Assembly (NCBI GenBank): GCA_947396885.1
Contig: OX377201.1
Coordinates: 66,314,983 to 66,378,982 of the forward strand
From: Heligmosomoides polygyrus polygyrus
Taxonomy: Eukaryota; Nematoda; Chromadorea; Rhabditida; Heligmosomidae
Length of the DNA stretch: 64,000 nt
Direction of reading: 5' to 3'
The position numbers and the translations under genes were made by a program. Below the pieces are notes generated by a model. It saw nothing but the letters and a program-made list of their open reading frames with translations. It was not told the origin of the DNA and ran no database searches. Positions 48,632 through 59,512 of the stretch are shown piece after piece. How positions within the stretch are numbered: the first letter of the stretch is position 1; each line of letters begins with the position of its first letter.

Positions 48632-50795
48632 CCGACGTCTCCGTTGTCCCCAAGTTCTACACGGGATCGGACCACCGCCTCCTTCGCGCAAGGTTCCGCT
48701 TTTCGCGTCAAGGAGAGAAGGCCGCGAAGTTCAGAAGAAGAGTCCCAGAACGACCATCAACTGGGCCTCTACACCTCTCTTTCCGGCCTTTGGAAGATGC
48801 CGTTATGGACAACGTCGACGAGGAATACGACCGCTTCGTGCACCATCTCCACGATAGTGCTAAGAGAGCCGAGAGCTTGAAGACCACCAAGAGACGTCTG
48901 TCTCCGGAAACTCTCGAGCTGATACGCCAGCGTGGAGCAGCACGAGCGTCAGGCAACTACCAACTGACGTCCGAGCTTGCGACGCTATGCAGAGAGACGA
49001 TGGAGGAGATCTTAAGGAGAGAAGGGCGGAGGTGTTGGCTGAAGCTGCAGAGGCAGGGTTGAGCATCCGCAATGCCCGCCGGAACTTCGCCAACTTCAAG
49101 ACCAAGATGACCGCTCTCCGACGTCCCGACGGAACCGTCACCTCTTCCAGAAGGGCCATGAGAAGGTCATCCACGACTTCTACTCCGATCTCTTCAATAC
49201 CCACGTCCACCTGCCCCCACGCCATCTTCCGCAGAATGGATACGTCGTCCCCTCTGTTCTCCCTTCCGAGATCCGACACGCCATCTCGTCGGTGAAGAAA
49301 CGTACAGCACCCGATCCTGACAGGATCAGACCCGAACACCTGAAGAACCTCCCGCCAGCGCTCATCAACACCCTGGCGCGGCTCTTCTCGCGCTATCTGT
49401 CGGAGTGTAAGGTTCCGTCTCAGTGGAAGACCAGCAGGACCGTCTTGCTGTACAAGAACGGAGACGTGCACGACATTGACAACTATCGCCCGACCTGCCT
49501 GCTGTCCGTAGTCTACAAGCTATTCACTCGAGTGATCCTGAATAGGATCGGCCGAACGCTGGACGAAGGACAGCCATGCGAAAAAGCAGGATTTCGGAGA
49601 GGATTCAGCACGATCGACCACACACACCATTACGAAGCTCATCGAAGTATCGCGAGAGTACAAACTGCCTCTGCACCTCACGTTCATCGACCTGGAGAAG
49701 GCATTCGACTCCGTCGAAACTGAAGCGGTCATCGACGCCCTGCTCACTCACGGTGTTCCTCCTCAGTACATCAGAGTCCTTCGTGAGCTGTACAGTGGAT
49801 TCACGACCAAGATCTCACCATTCTACAACGACGTCCTCATCGACGTGAAGAGAGGGTTCGGCAGGGTGATACCATATCCCCAAAGCTCTTCAGCGCCACC
49901 CTCGAAAACGTCATGCGCGAACTAGAATGGGAGGACATGGGAGTGAAAGTCGACGGCCGGCAGCTGCACCATCTACGCTTCGCTGACGACATCGTGCTCA
50001 TAACACCGAGCATCAGCCAGACGGAGCGAATACTGACCGACTTCGATCGTGTATGTGGGAACGTTGGACTGATGCTGAACCTCACGAAGACGATGTTCAT
50101 GAGGAACGAACAAGTCTCTGATGCCCATTCCCGCTCAACGGAACGAACATCTCCGAATGCTCCAGCTACGTGTATATGGGCGCGAAGTCAATAAGGCTAA
50201 CGACCTAGCGTCGGAGCTGAGCAGGAGAAACGAGCAGCTTGGGAGCTTTCAAGAGCGTCGAAGAAGTCGTGAAGAAGACGAAGAACGTCCGACTCCGTGT
50301 CCACCTATTCGACTCCACTGTTCTTCCTGCCCTAACATACGCCTCAAAGACCTGGGCTATACGAAAGCAGGATGAGCATGCGATCAGCGTCGTGCAGCGT
50401 GGAATCGAGAGGACGATGCTCGGAGTGACACGAGCCACGTAAGTGAGAGAAAGCCTCCGGAGTTCCAAGCTTCACCGACGTTCGAAGATCAGAGACGCTG
50501 TCGCGTGGGCCAAGTTGTCGAAGATTAGGTGGGCCGGCCACGTAATGCGCTTCGCAGACACCCGCTGGACGAGAGCCGTCACCGACTGGATTCGCGGGAT
50601 GTCAAGATAACACCAGGACGCCCACCAAGGCGTTGGTCGGACTTCTTCGTGAAAGCCCTGAACGACCGATATGACTCTCTTCGTGTCCCTCGAGCGAGGA
50701 GGATCCATTGGAGCACTCTGGCACGCGACAGGGACGAATGGAGACGCTGCTGGCGCCCGCTCGTGCAAGTCGATGATCAACGGGACGACATGTGA
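48624..50795 (+). pseudogene. RTE-A reverse transcriptase and C-terminus (copy 6)
   Basis: Blocks lie in changing frames: [40 protein letters not shown] through [15 protein letters not shown] and [12 protein letters not shown] (49292-49723); [20 protein letters not shown] with the catalytic Asp pair (49913-50194); [18 protein letters not shown] up to a stop (50239-50442); and RDVKITPGRPPRRWSDFF (50529-50795). NYRPT replaces NYRPI. Confidence 0.9.
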
Positions 50796-50810
50796 TATAG
50801 GTGATGTATC

Positions 50811-52120
50811 AAAACGCAGGTTTTAAAACTAACATCTTCCATGTGATTAGAATATGTGATTATTCCACTGTGATCTGGGTCGATATTTTTTTTTCGGCAA
50901 TGACGCTAAATGAAGATCATATAGAAGATCTTTTCAGAAAAACAGTTTTATCACTGTGGGTTCAAACGGGCTTAAAATTCTATAGGGTACGACTTCACTT
51001 TCAGGCGCTGTTTTCTGCAGAAGGGAGAAAATTCTTCTCGAGGAAAGTCCGTCTTTCGGTTGCCATTCCTTCATCGATTCGAAGAGTGCTTCAAAAATCT
51101 TGTAGGAAAAGTTCTTAGGTCGTCCTTAGCAACTAACATTTAAAATTAAATAGAGTGCAATTTGGAAGTAGATGTCGCTCCTTCAGGTAGAAAACTCCAT
51201 GTTTATGACCTCCTCGCAAATCTGTAAAAATGAAAGCCTCTCATTGACTGTAAATCTGCGAACAGGAAGCCTTTATTTTTCACTGTACAATATTTTTTTA
51301 TTCAATCCTATTTTTTTTACTCCAGGAAACGTGATGCTTGTATGTATCCGCATGGTCGTAGCCACACCTGGAAAAAATAACTTATTAAAGGATGCAATCA
51401 TCTAAAAACCTGAAATTAGAGAGAATCTTCTGCCAAAACCGACCGAGAAGGTACGAACCCCCCCTTCAATTCCCGAACCTCAAGCTTGACCCTGGCCCTC
51501 GACATCGATCGCGCAACGCGAAGAGTCGATATGGGAGCCTATGGCGGAGTGGCGTTCTATCCCCCGCCCTTTAAACAGAGGCGTGGCAAATGTCTGCGTC
51601 TCCACTATCTCGTAAGGCATCCATTGGACTCTCGAGCAAGCCCAGGGGGTTGGGGGGGAAGGTGGGTGGCACCCAATCGTGTTCAAAATAGGCTTACTAG
51701 GGGTAATCTGCCATGGGATGAGCGAATATCATAGTAGTTTTTTTTAACGGAAATGCCTTATAGGCCTGTTATATTAGGTTCAAATTGCCCAAGGCCTTGC
51801 GAAATAGCGCGCGCTGGTAGGGACGCAGAGGACTCCGCCTCCTTGGATGCGCACTATTTCGCCGCCTCCTGCCTGCAGCAGAGGTTAGCCAGGGCATAGG
51901 CCTTGAAATCTCGAAAAGCCTTGCAAGTTCAGTTGTGTGCTCTCCTCCGTCTGAGCAAGGGAAGAGACTCCGGGGTGTGGGCCGACTAGCGCACCCGTGT
52001 TAAAATTACCTTCACCCTGGAGTTCGCACCCCTTTGCCAAAAGATAAAGCAAATTAGACGCGGATTTGTAATCGGGGGCGTTACTTAGGTGTTTTCCACT
52101 ACTGTAGGCGCATTGCTGCC
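50811..52120. other. Unassigned sequence with a diverged foldback-repeat fragment
   Basis: No gene recognised. At 51950-52030 there is a diverged copy of the GACTCCGGGGTGT block, with GCGCACCCGTGTTA, otherwise found in FB4 (59780-60720). Confidence 0.5.
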
Positions 52121-52123
52121 TTA

Positions 52124-52987
52124 GGCGCCTTTTATACTCCCGCCGCTGCGCGGCGTGTCAATTTGGGGACGGCGCGGCCAGTCGCGCCGCGCTCCGATTT
52201 TGACGCCGCTGCGCGATTGCAGTTAGAAAGGGGAGCGTCAGCGACGCGCGGCACGAGCATCTGCGCACTACGGCCCGTGCTCCGGAAACGGTCCATGAGT
52301 CATTGAGTGTCCAAAACAGAAAGGATTTTTGGCTGATCAGCGCAATGCGTCTTGTCAATGTTTGTCGTGGGATTCCTGTGGGGAGCGACAAATCCTCTCT
52401 TAAGCCTGAGTAGAAGTCGTTCGCTCAACCTACGGATGAAACTGGTGTGTGTGGTATTGAGTCGAATCCCGTGCAATGCAAACGGCACTAAACCACTCCT
52501 TATTTTGCGACATGTGCGGGTCCAAAAGTAAAACTGCTGGAACGTACCCATCGTCAAGAATCACTCAAAACTCTTTCTCGTATGGCATTCTAGGGTCACT
52601 GTGCACTAAGCATATCTTTAGCGTGATATATAAAGTTTCATGAATGTCTACAGATCTCTATTCTGTTCCTAGGTTATAGAAGGTACGGGCTAAGGTCATG
52701 GTCACCGATTTCGCCCAAACTCCCTAATCAACCGACCTACCGTAATCGCCCGTAACTTCAAAAAACTATGTCAGATTCGTGACCAGCACCGTATACCCTC
52801 CCCCCCCCCTCCTTCCCAATAGGAGAAGTTTGGTCGAAGAGGTGAAATCTCCCACCCCACGCCGAGTCTGCCGCGGCTGATCGCGCCGCGCCACGCGCTT
52901 CCCCTCAGCGGCGTGATTCGCCGAATACCGTAACCCAAAATTCCGTCAAGTGTGGTGTTTTGCGGCGGCGCAAGTATAAAAGGCGCC
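52124..52987. mobile_element. PIF/Harbinger-like non-autonomous element, TTA duplication
   Basis: GGCGCCTTTTATAC at the left is exactly mirrored at the right (GTATAAAAGGCGCC, ending 52987). TTA flanks both sides (52121-52123 and 52988-52990). Three-base TTA/TAA duplications are typical of PIF/Harbinger. The 864-bp interior has GC-rich subterminal regions and a short minus-strand frame (52300-52557) with no known motif. Confidence 0.78.
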
Positions 52988-53315
52988 TTAGAAGGGTCAT
53001 TTTTAGGACGGTGATTCGCTCGGTGAGACGACTCTCCTTAGCTGAGCAGAAACGTCATCTGATTCTCTAATACTGCACTTCGAGAGGAAGTTTTGTGCTG
53101 GGTTCGGAATTCATTTAGCATCTAAATTGAAGGAAGTACTTGACTCAGGGATGCGCTATTTTGCAAGGCCATGGGCAATTCGAACTTAATATAACGGGCT
53201 TATAAGGCATTTCCGCAAAAAACGAGTATGATATTCGTTTTTTCCCAAGGCAGATTACCTCTAGTAGACCTATGTTGAACAAGATTAAGTGAGGTACGTT
53301 AAGTAAAATAGTACC

Positions 53316-53435
53316 CAGTAATTTAACAGGGGAAATACAGCCAAAATCCCTGATAGAGCGGCGAAATGCTCGACCATATCGCTTGATAAGCCGTGCTATC
53401 AGGGATTTCGGCTGTATTTCTCTGTTAAATTGCTG
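53316..53435. repeat. 120-bp hairpin MITE
   Basis: CAGTAATTTAACAGGGGAAA at the left is mirrored at the right with two mismatches, and the arms continue through ATACAGCC and ATCCCTGATAG, about 41 bp each. Immediately followed by a TCGTTGATGAATCCGGCC terminus of the 30300 MITE family. Confidence 0.85.
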
Positions 53436-53499
53436 TAAGTCGTTGATGAATCCGGCCGCCGACCAGTCTCTCACCGGCTGCACATGAGTCTTGTCGCGC

Positions 53500-54120
53500 T
53501 CCGCTCCTCAGCTGTGTACAGAGACTGCGGCCTCCGTCCGGCGTGGGGCATCCACGGAGCGGGCTGCGCCAGTTTAATGCCCGACGACCGTCCGCGGGAG
53601 CGCGCTGTCTAGTAGGCCGGTGAGCGCGCCGCAGTCGTTCTCATCATTCGCGGCTCTCGGCGCGGCCCGCAGTCGCAGCGTCCCTCCCTGGATGGGAGCT
53701 GTGCCCCGCGGACCGCCGAGTGGCCCTTGGGCCCTTCCACTGCTCCTGGCAGGTTGCCCGTTCTGCGGCTGCGTCTGGCCGACCTCGGCAGTGCTGTGCG
53801 TGCGAGTCGGTGCGTGGCCCAGTGTCCCGCGATCGGCAGCGCCTCGTGGAGTTTCGCTCCAGTCGTTCCTTTCTCTTCCAAGTTCGTTCGTTCTGATCGT
53901 GCGACAGACGTGCCAACCACGGTCGAGCGAGCGCTTCCATAGAAAGCCGGTATTCTCCGTTCGCGAAGGAATATAGATGGCCGAGCCGGGCTGCCGCTTG
54001 GGGCGCGCGCAATTCTCGGTGGAGCGCGCAACAGTTGGCTCCACGGCGGGATTCGGGCGTATCCTTCGAGGGCTTGGTTGAGAACGACCGTTGTCATTTT
54101 GCCGTGTTTGCTGTCAGTAC
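53500..54120. other. GC-rich island, unassigned
   Basis: Markedly GC-rich compared with its flanks, with long overlapping open frames in at least four registers (for example 53574-54044 and 53609-54097 minus, 53620-53976 plus). None carries a recognisable motif; they are expected by chance in GC-rich DNA. It is not ribosomal RNA as far as I can tell. Confidence 0.45.
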
Positions 54121-54829
54121 CACCGGGAGTAAAGGAAATGCAGGGATACTGTTGGCGAATTGATAGTGATTGACTGAGCTACTCAAGCTGCGACTCTTTC
54201 CAGCCAGAAGCTGTGCGACGTTTGCTAAACGTCGGAGGTAGAGGGAATCAAATTGCGATTGGAGCGCGCTGTCTCAGTGGAGCGCGTTATTTCTGCCGGC
54301 AGCCTTCTCAAAGCATTTCAACTTTTCTCTACATCTGAAATGCTTAAAGTTATTCACGTTGTCGTGCGATGTTCACAAAGGTTGTGCTGGTTCTATCTGT
54401 TTAACCAATAAGCTATAAATTTTACAGCTAAGCACCCAAACTTGAAGATTTCTGCCGAATGTTGGGTTTGCCTCAAAGGTCCACTCCTTCTCAGTAACCT
54501 TTATGAACATGTGAGTACCGCTGAGGGATACAGTGAGGAAGATGTAAAACATGGAGGACATCAAATCTGCGAAATATGTCACGGCGCCTGATCTTTCATA
54601 CGAGAAATGTGGGAGGTCATTTTTCTCAGTACGCGGCAGGAAAAACCATATAGACATGTTGTTTAGAATTTTCTCCTGCTCTTGTAAGAACGCTACACCC
54701 AAATACAATTATCTAAACACTTTCGAAATGTTAGGTGTAGACCACAATATTTACCATTTTCACGTCGAATTGAGCACTTTTCAAATCAAATTGGACACTC
54801 TTCTATGCTAGCCTAACCAGGATACTATC

Positions 54830-54945
54830 TCAACGGTAGGTCGGAACGGCGCAAATGTTGTACATGGGCAGAACCGCCTCTCCCTGGGAAGTAACAAACT
54901 GCAGGTATCTCGACCCCAATACAACTCTGCGCAGAGTTAGGGGCG
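54830..54945 (-). repeat. Dispersed repeat R3, copy 2
   Basis: Inverted match to 35255-35350, with CTCGACCCCAATACA and TCTGCGCAGAGTTAG among the shared blocks. Confidence 0.7.
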
Positions 54946-55909
54946 ACGGAAGTCGCGGGTTGGCGCCCTGTTGATACACGTGCTCCACAGCTGAAGGGCG
55001 CGCGCTTTTTTTTTTGTTTTGAGGAAAAAAAATTTTTGAGGAAAAATAATGGTCAAAACTTGTCTCTAAGAGCAAGAAGGCAGCCATTTTGTGTTCCAAA
55101 AAAGATTGCGCCATTCGCCCGTCCGAGACATCGGAATTTTATTCGACTGATTGCAAAATTTCTGCTTGCATGAAGTTTCACACTTGTAAACGATACAATA
55201 AGAGCAGTTGCAGGGAAGGCACTATATCTTTATTTAGATGCTTCATGTTACCAGCATTTATACTATCAGTCAAACAAAGATCGCGACGAGCTTCCCAAGC
55301 GCATGGCGCGAGCTGGTCCTTCGATGCGCCCGTTTGCTGTGCTTTAAGACAAACTTTAAGTTACTATTTTTCTCAAAAAAAAAAATAAAAAATTATTTAT
55401 AGGAGCAGGTAAACTGAAAGATTTTAGAAAAGTTATACCAATTTGTTTTGAACAAGAAATATTCGAACCATCTTTCTGAGTCGTTTAAGGGAATTTCGAT
55501 TTGGAAGAGTTTGAAAAAAAAGAAGTCTGATTTAAAAAGTCTTCGTTCCAGCTCCGATGTCTAGCCAACGTCTTTATAAAGGTTGCTGAGAAGGAGTGGA
55601 CCTTTGAGGCAAGCGTGAGATTCGGCAGAAGTTTTCATGTTTGCGTGTTAACTGAAAAGTTTAAAAACAACAAAATATAGGTTAAACAAATAGAACCAGC
55701 ACAACCTCTCTGAACATCGCACTACAACGTGAACAACTTCAAGCATATCGGAAGTGCAGAAAAGACACAGCGTTCTGAGGAGGCCACCGTCAAAAAGATG
55801 TGCTCCACTGAGAACAGCGCGCTCCAATCGCAATTTGATTCCCTCTAGACAATTATAAACGGCGGATATCAGGACCGGCTCACCGTAACCGCAGTGCGGG
55901 TCGCGCCGA

Positions 55910-56185
55910 GACTTTGCTGTCTGCGCCCTCCTAGCTCAGAGATCGCGCGTCCGCGTCCACGCTGCGACGTCCGATCGATGTCTTGTGCGCCCGCGATGGC
56001 ACCGTGTGCAAGTGGGTCGTGGTGCAGTAGTTAGAAGGTTTACTTCATGCTAGAGATGTCGGGGTTCGGTTCCCGGGGGCCGCGACGTTTTTGCACTTCA
56101 GCTGAGTATCTGAGATCTGGGAGGTTTCGACGTCTACACGACATTGCACGTTTTTTGCGCATTGTTTCAGCCGTATGCGCTTCGC
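55910..56185 (+). repeat. tRNA-derived SINE, second family
   Basis: tRNA-like head at about 56012-56085: A-box region TCGTGGTGCAGTAGTTAGAA and B-box GGTTCGGTTCCC. It is followed by GCACTTCAGCTGAGTATCTG and TTTCGACGTCTACACG. An inverted copy at 59085-59345 matches from upstream of the head to the tail. Different from the SINE at 38722. Confidence 0.72.
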
Positions 56186-56186
56186 C

Positions 56187-56855
56187 GCTCGAAGAGCGCA
56201 GAACCCAGCCAAGAACTCCCTCTGAGCGAAGAAAGCAGTCTCCATACGAGCAGCTTGTATGGCACACACCCTGGAGTCCCTTCCCTAGCCTAGCTCTGCG
56301 CTCGAAGAGCGCAGAACCCAGCCGAGAACTCCCCCTGAGCGAAGAAAGCAGTCTCCATACGAGCAGCTTGTATGGCACACACCCTGAAGTCCCTTCCCTG
56401 GTCTGGCTCTGCGCTCGAAGAGCGCAGAACCCAGCCGAGAACTCCCTCTGAGCGAAGAAAGCAGTCTCCATACGAGCAGCTTGTATGGCACACACCCTGG
56501 AGTCCCTTCCCTAGCCTAGCTCTGCGCTCGAAGAGCGCAGAACCCAGCCGAGAACTCCCCCTGAGCGAAGAAAGCAGTCTCCATACGGGCAGCTTGTATG
56601 GCACACACCCTGAAGTCCCTTCCCTGGTCTGGCTCTGCGCTCGAAGAGCGCAGAACCCAGCCAAGAACTCCCCCTGAGCGAAGAAAGCAGTCTCCATACG
56701 GGCAGCTTGTATGGCACACACCCTAGAGTCCCTTCCCTAGCCTGGCTCTGCGCTCTTCGAGAACCAGCCGCGAACTCCCCATGAGCGAAGAAAGCAGTCT
56801 CCGTACGAGCAGCTGTATGGCACACCATGGAGTCCCTTCCCTAGCCTTGTTCTGT
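56187..56855 (+). repeat. 113-bp tandem repeat, six units
   Basis: Unit starts GCTCGAAGAGCGCAGAACC at 56187, 56300, 56413, 56526 and 56639, and as a diverged sixth at 56752: period exactly 113. Each unit has a GCGCTCGAAGAGCGC hairpin and a CATACGAGCAGCTTGTATG palindrome. Because 113 is not a multiple of three and the unit lacks stops on the minus strand, long minus frames (up to 151 codons) arise that are artefacts. Two diverged inverted units occur at 58615-58790. Confidence 0.93.
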
Positions 56856-57179
56856 GTTTGCACAATGGACGTCTAATCCGACGCCTAAGGTTACGGTGAG
56901 CCGGTCCTGATATCCGCCGTTTATAATCCTGTATTCCCTCTACCTCCGACGTTTAGCAAACGTCAAGCTGTGCTATGTGAGAGAAGTAGTGGAAGGTTAC
57001 TGACGATCCATTACCCCATTTCTTACTTGATTTATCGGCTCGATTCTCTTAATTGCGATCAACTATGCTAGAATAACTATCTAGGCATGCGTTCATGACT
57101 TGTTATTCGTTCGGCACTTTCGCAGTTTCTTCTGCTCCTTCGAGGAACTGACATAAGGTTTGCTAAAGACAGTTGTTAT

Positions 57180-57500
57180 AGTGTGATAGTGCAAATAGCA
57201 GCAAATTTACCAAGGCAGGGAAAGAAAAGAGGACGGCGTTTACAATCTCTCTTTGGGATGCGCTGCGCATTCTACTACGGGCTGTCTCAGAGGCAGCATG
57301 ATGCGCACCTGGCCTGTACGATGGCTTGCGGTGACGAGCTGTTGGATGAAGTCTGTTGTGGATGGATAAATGTGATCTGAAGCAGTTTTCAAAACGGTCT
57401 TGGGAAAGAGATGCGTGAGACGTCGGATGAGAGGGTCAGAGTCCTCTCCTTTCATATTTCTTCTCCTCTCCATTGAGGGCTGACATAAAGCCACATGGTT
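57180..57500. repeat. Dispersed repeat R4, copy 1
   Basis: TTTGGGATGCGCTGCGCATTC, TACGGGCTGTC and GATGGCTTGCGGTGACGAGC align with 58820-58925. The surrounding 56975-58390 region has no recognised gene. Confidence 0.6.
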
Positions 57501-58269
57501 TCCAGGCGCAAGTACTGCTCCAAAGCTGCTATATTTTGTGTGGCGCTGGCCTTGAACGAGGAAGAATTAGGATCTGACCGACGATCTAGCAGGCGTACCC
57601 TGAAGTCTCCGTCCGCGATACGCCGCGGGGTTGCGCCAACGGCCTCAACCTGACTACAGATTGATGGTAGACAAAATATAATAATGATAGAAGTATGGGG
57701 CAGTGTTGAGCATTTAACGACTATTGATTTAGCAATCTGATGACTCTGCCAGCATTTTCGTTAAATTTCTTTATTGGAGTTTAGCAAAGGCCTTTTTCTT
57801 TAAATCGCATTGAAATTAAATTTGCGCGCAATCTTCGAAATTCAAAGGGAAATCTAACTCTTAAGTAATACGAATTGTATCTCGAAAAAGCTCTTCGTAA
57901 ACGTTTGCAGTATCATTTCAGAAAGCGAGGAAACACTACTTATTTTCTACACAGTTTTATTTTGTGTTACTTGCTCTGCAAGAAAGCGAAAAGGCCTAGA
58001 AAATGCGAAAAGAACGGGTGGGCAGGACACAAAAGCGAAGAAAAGTGACAAAGTGAATGGAGGGTAAGGTTTAGGTTCCCACTCCCTCCAACACTCAGTG
58101 TTCTAACGAGTGGCACTATTGGTGTACGCAAGACGGACGTCTTTTGCACGTCTCGATTTCGTAATTCTAAGTCCGGTGGGGATGATGACAGCGCCGGGAA
58201 CGAAGAACCAACCCACAATCAAAGCACTCCATCGGAGCGCATTTTCTGCCACCCTTGGATGACGTCGGC

Positions 58270-58386
58270 GACGGAAGTATAACACCCCCTGCGGAGCTCT
58301 CGGCGACGCCGCCGGCGATGCTGTTGTGCGGGTTGCTACGCACTGCGTAGTAGCCTCTACAACACAGCGAGCGAGTATAACATAGC
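58270..58386. repeat. GC-rich TGTTATACT-family remnant
   Basis: AGTATAACACCCC at 58278 and GAGTATAACATAG at 58373 carry the terminus of the 4591 and 5133 MITEs, but both point the same way, so this is a rearranged or composite copy. Confidence 0.45.
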
Positions 58387-58399
58387 GTAAGCGTGACAG

Positions 58400-59455
58400 T
58401 AGCGTCGACGCTATGAATTCTACCACACTGCACCAATGTGCATGCAACACGGCCTTTATGCGTAAAATATAATATGATAAATTTGCATGAGGCTGGTGCA
58501 GTTGCGTCGTCTCTTTTTCCCTCACGCTTCATCACTTGTCGAGTTAGTTAGGAAGTGAACCTAGAAGAGTGGAAACAAAGCATCACACATCACTGGTCTC
58601 CAGAATTCGGCTAGGGAGTTGACTCCAGGGTGTGTGCCATCCATACTGCTCGTATGGAAACTGCTTTCATCGCTCGGAGGGAGCTAGGGAAGGGATTCCA
58701 GGGTGTCTGCCACCCAAGCTGCTCGTGTAGGAACTGCTTTCGTCGCTCAAGGTTCGGCTGGGTTATGCGCTCTTCGAGCGGCGAAGTGCATAAATAAAGG
58801 ATAAAGGATGGCATTACTCAATCCCGTTTGGGATGCGCCACGCATTCTACTTCTACGGGATGTCGTGGAGGCGAATTGAATGCGTATCTGGCCATACAAT
58901 GACTTGCGGTGGCCAGCCGATGAACAAGTCAGCTCTCTATCCTTCCCAGACAAGTCTGATACCAATTCACCGACCACGGAGGGATGGAAGGCTTGGTTAG
59001 CCTGGACGGGAAATCCGATCCAGGAACCTGGTATCGGGTGCACGCGACAGCCGGCGCCTCCTCCGACTGCGCTACACCCGCCCATAGTGCATACGGCTGG
59101 GAAAAATGTCTCAAAATTGCTCACACGTCAAAGCCTCTCAAATCTCAAGTACTCAGTTGAAATGCAAGTAAGACACTACGCAGGAGAACCAAACCCCGCG
59201 ACCTATCTCGATGAAGCAACGCCACTATCCACTGTACCACGATCCGCTTGCCGGGTCTGCCATCGCGGGCGCCCAAGAGATCGATTGAATGTCAATGGTG
59301 ACACCTACGCGCGACCTCTAAGCTAGGAGGGCGCAGGCAGGAAAACATTAGGGTGAAGAAAATCATTTTTATGCAACTGCACCAACCACACGCAAATTTA
59401 CGCGTAAAGACCGTGTTGCACATTGGTGCAGTGTAATGAAATTCCGAAGCTATGG
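58400..59455. mobile_element. Foldback element FB3 with SINE and 113-bp-repeat remnants
   Basis: Left arm (CACTGCACCAATGTGCATGC, then AACACGGCCTTTATGCGTAA) is mirrored by the right arm at 59358-59455. Between the arms, on the minus strand and in the same order as inside FB2, lie the SINE (59085-59345), repeat R4 (58800-59000) and two 113-bp-type units (58615-58790). No clear target duplication. Confidence 0.7.
59085..59345 (-). repeat. tRNA-derived SINE, second family, copy 2
   Basis: Inverted counterpart of 55910-56185, with GATCGTGGTACAGTGGATAG as the A-box region. The B-box is eroded (GGTTTGGTTCTCC). Confidence 0.68.
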
Positions 59456-59512
59456 TGATTCGGAGGGGGATCAGCAGGTATGCCGAAGCACATAACTACA
59501 TACAGATAATTT

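Larger units (their letters stand above)
47697..50810 (+). mobile_element. RTE-A copy 6, full length, frameshifted
   Basis: The only RTE-A copy here with both ends: leader starting GACTGGGAGTACATCG, endonuclease at 47894, RT and C-terminal region, and a GGTGAT-type tail near 50790-50808. At least five frameshifts (near 48540, 48800, 49155, 49625, 49855) and an in-frame TAA near 50440 disable it. Its stop is shared with copy 4 and its endonuclease frameshift with copy 5. Confidence 0.93.
55848..56932. mobile_element. Foldback element FB2 nested in FB1, 10-bp target duplication
   Basis: A 39-bp perfect inverted repeat (ATTATAAACGGCGGATATCA and onward) occupies 55852-55890 and 56889-56927. ATTCCCTCTA lies on both sides (55838-55847 and 56933-56942), and removing the element restores the FB1 right arm. 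The interior holds a tRNA-derived SINE and a six-copy 113-bp array. Confidence 0.88.
54217..56964. mobile_element. Foldback element FB1 with 9-bp target duplication
   Basis: Terminal GACGTTTGCTAAACGTC at 54217 is mirrored at 56964. AAGCTGTGC is present exactly on both sides (54208-54216 and 56965-56973). The inverted arms extend about 310 bp: 54217-54530 against 55560-55847 plus 56943-56964, the right arm being split by FB2. Nine-base duplications and long arms fit MULE-like foldback elements. No transposase seen. The interior includes a copy of repeat R3 (54830-54945). Confidence 0.85.

Noticed and set aside
53574..54097. Overlapping frames of 118-162 codons on both strands
   Set aside because: GC-rich sequence yields few stops in any frame; no motif or splice support in any of them.
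56040..56828. Long minus-strand frames (up to 151 codons)
   Set aside because: They are products of the 113-bp tandem array, which lacks stops on that strand; the peptide shifts frame every unit.
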